Source of the DNA: Lachnospiraceae bacterium
Lineage (GTDB): Bacteria; Bacillota; Clostridia; Lachnospirales; Lachnospiraceae
Direction: 5' to 3'
Length of the DNA: 5,156 bases
Assembly (NCBI GenBank): GCA_003484785.1
Contig: DNAD01000285.1
Location: 361-5,516 of the forward strand
The notes under the pieces were generated by a model, which worked only from the letters and a program-made list of their open reading frames with translations, was not told the origin of the DNA and did not search any database. Positions 1 to 5,156 of this stretch are shown here, in pieces; within the stretch, counting starts at the first letter, position 1, and every line of letters starts with the position of its first letter. The translations under genes and the position numbers were made by a program.

Positions 1-710
1 AAGCGTTTTATATCAACACCCAGACCCGCGGCATAGACCTCTCCGATCCGGTAGGCCTTCATCGGCTTTGATAAAAGGAAGGCACAGACAAGGGCAAGGC
101 TTATGACCGATGCCGCAGCTATGTTGTTTTCACGGCTGATGCCCGAAAAGCTTCCAAGAGACCAGGAATGCAGATTTACTATATTGGAGTCATCCGCAAA
201 GGTCACGGCCACATCGGTTATCGCAGAGCAGATATAGCCTGCCATGACCCCGCAGATAATAAGAACCGACATGCTGTGAACTCTTGAAGCGATAAAGATT
301 ATGAAAAGCATGGATATCATGGAGCCGATAAAGGCACCGAGGATCATCCCCCAGGAGCTTAGATGAACCCCGTATCTGAGGGTGACGATAAGCATCAGGG
401 CAACCGCAAGCTTTGCCGCGGAGGAGACTCCGAGCACATAAGGCCCTGCAATGGGGTTATTGAAAAAAACCTGAAGAAGGAGCCCCGATACTGACAGTGC
501 TCCTCCCAAAAGCCCCGCAGCGACAAGCCGCGGAAGTCTTATATTCATAATGATATGATATGCCGCCGAATCGATGTCCTGCCCCTTAAAAAGCGCCAGA
601 AATTCTTTGAGGGAAACGTTCACGCTGCCCACGCCGAGATTTAGAGCTGCCGCAAGAAGCAGCAGAAATACAAGCAGAAGATAACCGGCCGTATACCCGG
701 TTCTTTTCAA
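1..710 (-). CDS. FecCD/BtuC-family ABC transporter permease (siderophore, haem or cobalamin uptake), partial: C-terminus off the left edge
   Basis: This is a membrane permease of the importers that carry iron-siderophores, haem or vitamin B12 through the cytoplasmic membrane, working as a dimer with a BtuD/FhuC-type ATPase and a binding lipoprotein. The visible 236 codons cover about 70% of the usual 330-350 residues. Family hallmarks are in the right order: a hydrophobic N-terminal helix (about 8-24), RLPR at 58-61 followed by a small-residue helix, NPIAGPYVLGVSS at 85-97, WSLGSFSG at 183-190, and GEVYAAGLGV at 223-232, which matches the loop that contacts the ATPase. Further hydrophobic segments lie near 91-111, 119-140, 146-167 and 194-213. 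The start is a TTG at 710: an in-frame TGA lies three codons upstream, no in-frame ATG occurs before residue 55, and a GGAGG sits 9 bases upstream. The gene starts 26 bases after the dehydrogenase stop. The substrate cannot be told from the permease alone. The family call is firm; the start is likely. Confidence 0.93.
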   Translation of the reverse strand, partial: MKRTGYTAGYLLLVFLLLLAAALNLGVGSVNVSLKEFLALFKGQDIDSAAYHIIMNIRLPRLVAAGLLGGALSVSGLLLQVFFNNPIAGPYVLGVSSAAKLAVALMLIVTLRYGVHLSSWGMILGAFIGSMISMLFIIFIASRVHSMSVLIICGVMAGYICSAITDVAVTFADDSNIVNLHSWSLGSFSGISRENNIAAASVISLALVCAFLLSKPMKAYRIGEVYAAGLGVDIKR

Positions 711-719
711 ACTACCTCA

Positions 720-724
720 CCTCC
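720..724 (-). promoter_or_regulatory. Ribosome binding site fixing the TTG start of the FecCD permease
   Basis: The minus strand reads GGAGG here, within GGAGGTGAGG, 9 bases before the TTG at 710. No ATG or GTG in the permease frame lies at a suitable distance, and the frame is closed by a TGA three codons before the TTG. The site therefore supports the non-ATG start. It lies in the 26-base gap after the dehydrogenase gene, so the permease can be translated independently from the shared mRNA. Confidence 0.8.
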
Positions 725-736
725 GTAAAGACTCCT

Positions 737-1771
737 TCACAATGCGCCAAGCCCGGCCTTCGCCTTTTCAAGCGCTTCAATGACCTTATCGCACCAGGCG
801 TCAAACTCCGGATCTTCTTTCTGGCACTGATCAGGATGCGACAGGATATAGTCAAGAGCTATCCTTGCCCCCTGATCAAACCTTACCTTCGTGCACATAT
901 CGGGAACCACCCGTTTAAGCTTGCTGTTGTCAAAGACAACGGATACCGCCTTATCCCCGGTCAGGCTTCCTTCAAAGTCATAACCCCTGCTCTCTCCTGC
1001 GGCTGCGAGGAATTCCGAGGAGACATGGTATGCCTTAAGCTCCACCCCCAGCGCATCCGCCAGCGTGGCATAGATCTGGTTCCAGGTAAGGGTCTCATCC
1101 CCGGTGATATGAAAAGCCTCTCCGATGGCATGTCTGTTGCCCAGAAGCCCGGTATATCCAACGGCAAAATCCGTGTTAAAGGTAAGGGTCCACAGTGAGG
1201 TTCCGTCGCCCTGGATAATGACCGGCTTTCCCTGAAGCATCCGTTTGATCACCTGCCAGGAGCCGTTCTTCCCGTGTACCCCCACGGGTATGCTTCTCTC
1301 ATCATAGGTATGGCTGGGCCTTACTATAGTAACGGGAAAGCCCTCCTGTCTGTATTTTTTCATGAGGAATTCCTCACATTCGATCTTATCCCTCGAATAC
1401 TGCCAGTAAGGGTTTGCAAGGGTGGTGCCTTCCGTGATGATGTAATTTGCGGCCGGCTTATGATAAGCAGAGGCGGAGCTTATATATACATACTGTCTGG
1501 TTTTATCTTTAAACAGCCTATAGTCTCTCTCCACGTCCTTTACGGTAAATCCGATGAATTCACAGACGGCATCGAAGACAATATCCCCCAGTTTTTCGAT
1601 GACATACTTCTCATCATTGATATCCGCGATGATCTGATTTACACCTTCAGGCAGCACATCCTTTCTGTTTCCGCGGTTTATTACCCATACCTCCCAGCCG
1701 GGCTCGTTAACAAGCCTTTTTACGATGGCGGTACTGATAGTTCCGGTTCCTCCGATAAACAATGCTTTCAT
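737..1771 (-). CDS. NAD(P)-dependent epimerase/dehydratase family protein (extended SDR oxidoreductase)
   Basis: This is a 344-residue cytoplasmic Rossmann-fold enzyme of the extended short-chain dehydrogenase/reductase superfamily, which acts on nucleotide sugars and other hydroxyl or keto substrates. The N-terminus has a beta strand running into GGTGTIS (7-13), a dinucleotide-binding loop in which the usual third glycine is Ser13. INRG at 31-34 places an arginine where NADP-preferring relatives often have one, and AD at 49-50 fits the adenine-contacting acid. The catalytic elements are visible: serines at 98-99 (ISSASAY) and the YxxxK pair Tyr125/Lys129 (YSRDK). RPSHTY at 151-156 and the C-terminal half form the substrate domain. 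Length is normal for the family. The ATG at 1771 has an AAGGAG site 6 bases upstream, and the gene follows tcdA by 16 bases. The substrate is unknown: the INRG and GGTGTIS pattern resembles the CSP41/isoflavone-reductase-like branch as much as true sugar epimerases. No sugar-nucleotide pathway genes lie nearby to help. Confidence 0.9.
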   Translation of the reverse strand: MKALFIGGTGTISTAIVKRLVNEPGWEVWVINRGNRKDVLPEGVNQIIADINDEKYVIEKLGDIVFDAVCEFIGFTVKDVERDYRLFKDKTRQYVYISSASAYHKPAANYIITEGTTLANPYWQYSRDKIECEEFLMKKYRQEGFPVTIVRPSHTYDERSIPVGVHGKNGSWQVIKRMLQGKPVIIQGDGTSLWTLTFNTDFAVGYTGLLGNRHAIGEAFHITGDETLTWNQIYATLADALGVELKAYHVSSEFLAAAGESRGYDFEGSLTGDKAVSVVFDNSKLKRVVPDMCTKVRFDQGARIALDYILSHPDQCQKEDPEFDAWCDKVIEALEKAKAGLGAL

Positions 1772-1787
1772 ACAGGACTCCTTTATT

Positions 1788-2561
1788 TCAATAACCTCTG
1801 TCTACATATCCCGCGGTAAGATCATTTACGACCTCACCCGCTATTATAAGCCCTGCAGCCGAAGGCACAAAGGCTGTCGACCCGGGAATGGCCCTTCGCG
1901 CTGCGCTTTTTCCGCCTTCTTGCGAAGGGCTTACGTCTTCGGCGTCAAAGCCTGCTGCCGCATCCTCAATGGGTCTTTTGGGCTTTTCTTTCGAATACAC
2001 AACCTTAAGAGAATCAATGCCCCTCTTTCTGCATTCGTACCGCATCACCTTTGCAAGAGGGCAGACGGAGGTTTCATAGATATCGGCCACCTCGAGCATC
2101 GCAGCGTTAACCTTGTTTCCCGCTCCCATGGAGGAAATGACCGGCACCCCCGCCTCCTTTGCCTTTACGATGATCGCAAGCTTTCCCGTAACGGTATCGA
2201 TGGCATCCACCACGTAATCATATTCCGAAAAATCGAACTGATCCTGTGTTTCGGGCAGAAAAAAGGTTTTGAAGGTCCTGACCCTGCAGTCGGGGTTTAT
2301 ATCGTGTATCCTTTCTTCCGCCGCATCCACCTTGTACCTTCCGACGGTCTTTCCTGTTGCTATGATCTGGCGGTTTAAGTTTGAAAGGCACACCCTGTCG
2401 TTATCAATAATATCCAGGGCGCCGATCCCGCTCCTTACAAGGGCCTCGACCACGTAGCCTCCCACTCCGCCTATCCCGAAAACGGCAACACGGGAAGACA
2501 AAAGCCTTCCCATGGCGCCGGCACCGTATAACAATTGTGTCCTCGAAAACTGATCCGACAT
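1788..2561 (-). CDS. tcdA: tRNA threonylcarbamoyladenosine dehydratase (TcdA/CsdL, ThiF/E1-like)
   Basis: This 257-residue protein matches the TcdA branch of the ThiF/MoeB/E1 superfamily. The family uses ATP to activate the carboxylate of N6-threonylcarbamoyladenosine at position 37 of ANN-decoding tRNAs and closes it to cyclic t6A, which helps decoding. Visible motifs: a nucleotide-binding loop GIGGVGG at 29-35; IIDNDRV at 51-57 with the acid pair of the ATP site; SNLNRQ at 60-65 with the conserved arginine Arg64; Lys77; VVDAID at 117-122 with the Mg-binding aspartate; SSMGAGNK at 143-150; and ETSVCPLAK at 163-171. The C-terminal GSTAFVPSAAGLIIA (227-241) is typical of the family. Between about 195 and 225 is a low-complexity, poorly conserved linker. 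Total length is close to the roughly 255-270 residues usual for the family. The ATG at 2561 directly abuts the permease TAA and has only a weak AGGT 6 bases upstream, which suggests translation coupled to the permease. No CsdA/CsdE-type partner is visible. I distinguish it from ThiF and MoeB by the DAIDTVTGK and MGAGNK blocks and the lack of a zinc-binding CxxC pair. Confidence 0.94.
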   Translation of the reverse strand: MSDQFSRTQLLYGAGAMGRLLSSRVAVFGIGGVGGYVVEALVRSGIGALDIIDNDRVCLSNLNRQIIATGKTVGRYKVDAAEERIHDINPDCRVRTFKTFFLPETQDQFDFSEYDYVVDAIDTVTGKLAIIVKAKEAGVPVISSMGAGNKVNAAMLEVADIYETSVCPLAKVMRYECRKRGIDSLKVVYSKEKPKRPIEDAAAGFDAEDVSPSQEGGKSAARRAIPGSTAFVPSAAGLIIAGEVVNDLTAGYVDRGY

Positions 2562-3533
2562 TTACTTACCTGCTCTGGTATTTCTTACCCAGTCAATGTA
2601 GACCGCAAGCAGTATAACAAGACCCTTAACGATATACTGCCAGTTGGAATCGACACCCAGCAGGTTAAGGCCGTTATTCAGCACACCGATAATAAGCACA
2701 CCTATAAGGGTACCGCCCAGAGTACCGGAACCGCCGCTCATTGAGGTTCCGCCGACAACAACCGCCGCGATGGCGTCCATTTCGGCTCCGTCACCTGCAG
2801 TGGGCTGGCCGGAGTAAAGCCTTGAAGCTACCACAACGCCTGCCAGACCTGCCATCAGCCCGGTGTATACATAAACGATGAACTTTACCTTTTTAACATT
2901 GATACCCGAAAACCTTGCAGCCTGCGGGTTACCGCCAACCGCGTAGATATGACGGCCCAGCTTTGTGCGGTTCATCATTACCGTCGCAAACACAAAGACG
3001 ATGACCATCAGGATGACCGGCACGGGAACCACTCCCACGTAACCTACTCCCAGGAATTTGAAGGCATCCGTCATGCATCGGATGGGCACGCCCTGGGTGA
3101 ATACCAGAACGGCACCCTTTGCTATGTTCATGGAAGCAAGAGTAACGATAAAGGGCGGAATATCCGTGTTTGAAACAAAGAAGGCGTTGAACAGTCCGAC
3201 TATTCCGCCTACCAGGATACCTACCAGAAAGCCCACTATCTCGGGCAGTCCCAGGTTGACAGCGCAGAAGGCGGAGATACAGCCCGAAAGCGCTATGACC
3301 GAACCAACGGAAAGCTCGATGCCGCCCAGTATGATGACCATGGTCATCCCGGTAGCAAGGAAGAGGTTGGAAGCATTCTGCCTCAGGATATTAAAGATAT
3401 TCTTACTGGTCGCAAAGGTAGTTCTCGTGGTCGGGAAGACCACCAGAAACAGGCACATAACGATCAGTGCGATGATGATACCCAGATTCTGTTTGAAATA
3501 AGAGACAACTCCCTTTTGTATTTTGGAATTCAT
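2562..3533 (-). CDS. Sugar ABC transporter permease, RbsC-like (ribose/xylose/galactose family)
   Basis: This is a 323-residue polytopic inner-membrane protein of the BPD_transp_2 family (RbsC, MglC, XylH, YtfT), forming the homodimeric channel of a carbohydrate importer. Hydrophobic segments lie near 17-34, 56-93, 97-121, 126-146, 167-187, 216-238, 253-284 and 299-314. Family signatures are GGIELSVGS at 70-78, LGRHIYAVGGNPQAARFSGI at 192-211 (the cytoplasmic loop that docks on the ATPase), QPTAG at 243-247, DAIAAVVVGGTS at 253-264 and LNNGLNLLGV at 285-294. The last block and QPTAG resemble RbsC more than MglC, but the family has many paralogues, so ribose is only a guess. The ATG at 3533 is preceded by AAGGAGG with a short 4-base spacer. 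The gene lies 37 bases after the ATPase gene and belongs to the same transporter. Its stop codon touches the tcdA start codon. Confidence 0.94.
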   Translation of the reverse strand: MNSKIQKGVVSYFKQNLGIIIALIVMCLFLVVFPTTRTTFATSKNIFNILRQNASNLFLATGMTMVIILGGIELSVGSVIALSGCISAFCAVNLGLPEIVGFLVGILVGGIVGLFNAFFVSNTDIPPFIVTLASMNIAKGAVLVFTQGVPIRCMTDAFKFLGVGYVGVVPVPVILMVIVFVFATVMMNRTKLGRHIYAVGGNPQAARFSGINVKKVKFIVYVYTGLMAGLAGVVVASRLYSGQPTAGDGAEMDAIAAVVVGGTSMSGGSGTLGGTLIGVLIIGVLNNGLNLLGVDSNWQYIVKGLVILLAVYIDWVRNTRAGK

Positions 3534-3570
3534 AATCCCTCCTTATATACTCATCATATATGATTAAAGT

Positions 3571-5058
3571 CTACTCACTCAGCGCAGCCCGCTGCATTAT
3601 ACTTTCCTGCGTAACGTCCTTATGATCAAGACAGCCCGTCACATTGCCTTCGTACATCACGTAGACCCTGTCACTCATATTTATGATCTCGGGAAGCTCC
3701 GAGGAGATCATTATGATGGACATGCCGTTTTTGGCAAGCTCATTCATGATAGCATAGATCTCGGCCTTGGCTCCTACGTCAACGCCTCTTGTAGGCTCAT
3801 CCAGGATCAGTATATCGGGGTTAGTCGCAAGCCACCTTCCGATCATTACCTTCTGCTGGTTTCCGCCCGAAAGATTTCCGATCTTCTGCTCCTGACTCGG
3901 AGTCTTTGTCGCCATCTTATCTATATAGGTCTGGGTGATCTCTTCTTCTCTCTTATGATTCACCCGCAGATTTTTTATAAACTCCTCCAGAACCTCTATC
4001 GTGGAGTTGAACCGCACGCTCTGCACCGCATAGAGCCCTTCGTCCTTACGGCTCTCCGGCACCAGCGCGATCCCATGCTGCAGCGCATCCACGGGGCTCT
4101 TTATATCGATCCTTCTTCCCTTTATGCTCACCGTTCCCTTTGATCCCGGTGTAAGGCCGAAAACAGCCTTCATGGTTTCGCTCCGTCCCGCTCCTACCAG
4201 GCCCGCAAAGCCCACTATCTCGCCTTTTCTGAGCTCGAAGGAAACATCCTTGACCATCTTTCCATCCGAAATATGCTCACATTTAAGTATTACCTCTCCG
4301 CCCTCCGAAAAGTCTCTCGTATAATAATTGGTCAGCTCTCTTCCGACCATCAGCGCGATGAGCTCATCCGTAGTCGTCTCCTTAACGACCCTGGTACCTA
4401 CGGTGGCGCCGTCACGCATTACCGTTACCCTGTCACAGATCTCCGCCAGCTCGCTCATCTTATGTGAGATATAAATAATGCCTACGCCCTGTTTGGTAAG
4501 GTTTCTCATGGTCTCAAACAGGAAGTTGACCTCCTTGTCCGAGATCGAGGAGGTAGGCTCATCCAGAACCAGGATCCTCGATTCAAAGGAAATGGCCTTC
4601 ACGATCTCCACCATCTGACGCTGGGCGATGGTCAGGCTTTCCACCAGGGAGTCTGCATCGATGTTCATATCATAGGCATCCAAAAGCTTCTGTGCATCCG
4701 CGGACATTTTTGACCGGTTAACGTTAAAGCGGGTTCCGGGCTCACGGCCGAGAAAAATATTCTCTGCCACTGTCATATAAGGCACCAGCACCAGCTCCTG
4801 GTGAACTATCGAGATGCCTGCGTCCCTTGCCGCGGCTACACCGTCGATGTTTGTCTTCTGACCGTTTATATAGATCTCTCCGGATTCCGCGATATATATT
4901 CCGCCGAGTACCTTTATAAGCGTCGATTTACCCGCACCGTTCTCTCCAAGCAGCGCATGTATCTCTCCGGCCTTCAGCTCAAAATTAACATCCTGCAGAG
5001 CCTTTACGCCGGGAAAGGATTTATTGACGCCCTTCATTTCCAGTAAATATTCGCTCAA
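3571..5058 (-). CDS. Sugar ABC transporter ATP-binding protein, RbsA/MglA-like, two nucleotide-binding domains
   Basis: This cytoplasmic ATPase powers carbohydrate import together with the RbsC-like permease encoded next. It has 495 residues, close to the 500-506 of E. coli RbsA and MglA. The first ATPase domain has Walker A GENGAGKST (38-46), Q-loop HQEL (Gln87), a weak signature LTIAQRQ (142-148), Walker B with LDEPTSS (Asp166/Glu167) and His199. The second has a lysine-free Walker A GLVGAGRSE (286-294), a full LSGGNQQ signature (396-402), Walker B LDEPTRGVD (Asp420/Glu421) and SSEL where the H-loop histidine would be. This asymmetry is normal for the family and means one dominant catalytic site. 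I take the TTG at 5058 as the start because it has AGGTGG 8 bases upstream and gives the N-terminus MSEYLLEMKG, which matches relatives. A frame opening at the TTG at 5106 adds 16 residues, but those codons lie in the hairpin and lack a binding site. GTG codons at 5070 and 5067 are weaker alternatives. The sugar-binding protein gene is not in view, so the substrate is unknown. Confidence 0.95.
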   Translation of the reverse strand: MSEYLLEMKGVNKSFPGVKALQDVNFELKAGEIHALLGENGAGKSTLIKVLGGIYIAESGEIYINGQKTNIDGVAAARDAGISIVHQELVLVPYMTVAENIFLGREPGTRFNVNRSKMSADAQKLLDAYDMNIDADSLVESLTIAQRQMVEIVKAISFESRILVLDEPTSSISDKEVNFLFETMRNLTKQGVGIIYISHKMSELAEICDRVTVMRDGATVGTRVVKETTTDELIALMVGRELTNYYTRDFSEGGEVILKCEHISDGKMVKDVSFELRKGEIVGFAGLVGAGRSETMKAVFGLTPGSKGTVSIKGRRIDIKSPVDALQHGIALVPESRKDEGLYAVQSVRFNSTIEVLEEFIKNLRVNHKREEEITQTYIDKMATKTPSQEQKIGNLSGGNQQKVMIGRWLATNPDILILDEPTRGVDVGAKAEIYAIMNELAKNGMSIIMISSELPEIINMSDRVYVMYEGNVTGCLDHKDVTQESIMQRAALSE

Positions 5059-5066
5059 TGTATTCA

Positions 5067-5072
5067 CCACCT
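5067..5072 (-). promoter_or_regulatory. Ribosome binding site fixing the TTG start of the sugar ABC ATPase
   Basis: The minus strand reads AGGTGG, 8 bases before the TTG at 5058. The two in-frame GTG codons at 5070 and 5067 overlap this site and have no purine-rich stretch of their own at the right distance. This supports the TTG as the true start, and translation of the codons between 5106 and 5061 is not expected. The site begins 10 bases after the end of the GC-rich hairpin stem. Confidence 0.7.
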
Positions 5073-5076
5073 GTCT

Positions 5077-5119
5077 TAAAATAAGGGCTTCGCTTTTTTG
5101 GAGCAAAGCCCTTGTTTTA
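5077..5119 (-). terminator. Terminator-like hairpin ahead of the sugar ABC ATPase gene
   Basis: The arms 5083-5094 and 5102-5113 pair over 12 positions, with a single G-T wobble, around a 7-base loop. The core AAGGGCTT/AAGCCCTT is perfect. After one non-matching position (5082/5114), another five A-T pairs extend the inverted repeat to 5077 and 5119. On the minus strand the stem runs into TTATTTTA; on the plus strand it runs into TTGTTTTATTT, so the element has terminator form in both directions. No promoter fits between the stem and the ATPase ribosome binding site, so transcripts making the ATPase must read through it. A likely role is partial termination or 3'-end protection after an upstream gene, such as the missing sugar-binding protein gene, lowering ATPase and permease expression relative to it. 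The structure is read directly; the role is inferred. Confidence 0.6.
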
Positions 5120-5156
5120 TTTACGATAAAACGTTACTATTCACGGCCCTTTGGAC

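Noticed and set aside
1733..1753. Loss of the third glycine in the dehydrogenase nucleotide-binding loop (GGTGTIS).
   Set aside because: Serine or another small residue at this position occurs in many SDR relatives, and the Ser/Tyr/Lys catalytic set is intact, so the enzyme need not be inactive.
1912..1976. Variable, charged linker in TcdA (about residues 196-217), considered as an insertion.
   Set aside because: Total length is within the family's range and the flanking motifs are intact, so it looks like an ordinary variable loop.
1725..2378. A long open frame on the plus strand (217 codons), with similar ones at 1274-1819 and 836-1198.
   Set aside because: They lie antisense to tcdA and the dehydrogenase, whose proteins are unmistakable. 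Their translations show no recognisable domain, and they look like by-products of codon bias on the other strand.
3553..3564. Perfect 12-base palindrome ATCATATATGAT in the gap between the ATPase and permease genes.
   Set aside because: It is short, AT-only at its centre, and has no room for a hairpin loop. A single copy inside an operon gap is easily a chance event; no second copy was seen to suggest an operator.
3058..4143. Plus-strand open frames opposite the permease and ATPase genes (3058-3501 and 3622-4143).
   Set aside because: They are fully antisense to well-supported transporter genes, have no domain I recognise, and have low-complexity composition.
3571..5058. Degenerate motifs in the ATPase: lysine-free second Walker A, missing second H-loop histidine and weak first signature.
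   Set aside because: This asymmetry is the normal state of RbsA/MglA-type ATPases and is not evidence of decay.

Overview
The window is one tightly packed, one-directional gene cluster. All five genes supported here are read on the minus strand, so transcription runs from the right edge (5156) to the left edge (1). Strong GGAGG-type ribosome binding sites, TTG start codons, roughly balanced base composition and the protein families suggest a Firmicute of the Clostridia, plausibly Lachnospiraceae. That assignment is inference, as no rRNA or marker gene is present.

Layout in order of transcription: (1) At the right edge, 5077-5119 forms a long inverted repeat that looks like a rho-independent terminator or intercistronic hairpin, just ahead of the first gene. 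(2) 3571-5058 encodes a two-domain sugar ABC transporter ATPase of the RbsA/MglA type. The probable start is a TTG at 5058. (3) 2562-3533 encodes the RbsC-type membrane permease of the same importer. (4) 1788-2561 encodes TcdA, the ThiF/E1-like enzyme that cyclises t6A37 in tRNA; its ATG directly follows the permease stop codon (TAA-ATG). (5) 737-1771 encodes an extended short-chain dehydrogenase/reductase of the NAD-dependent epimerase/dehydratase family. (6) 1-710 is the first 236 codons of a FecCD/BtuC-type metal-chelate permease. It starts at a TTG and runs off the left edge.

Gaps between genes are 0 to 37 bases and hold no internal promoter or terminator that I can identify, so the five genes could share one transcript. 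The ATPase and permease make two of the three parts of a carbohydrate importer; the periplasmic-type sugar-binding protein is missing and would be expected beyond the right edge. Its absence makes the substrate unassignable. TcdA, the dehydrogenase and the FecCD permease have no obvious pathway link to sugar uptake, so the cluster is best read as a sugar-transport operon with housekeeping and iron/cobalamin-uptake genes read downstream.

I found no tRNA, rRNA, riboswitch, CRISPR array, insertion sequence or phage gene. Every family is well known and nothing amounts to a new system. The points most worth a second look are the hairpin ahead of the ATPase gene and the zero-gap junction of a sugar permease with tcdA.
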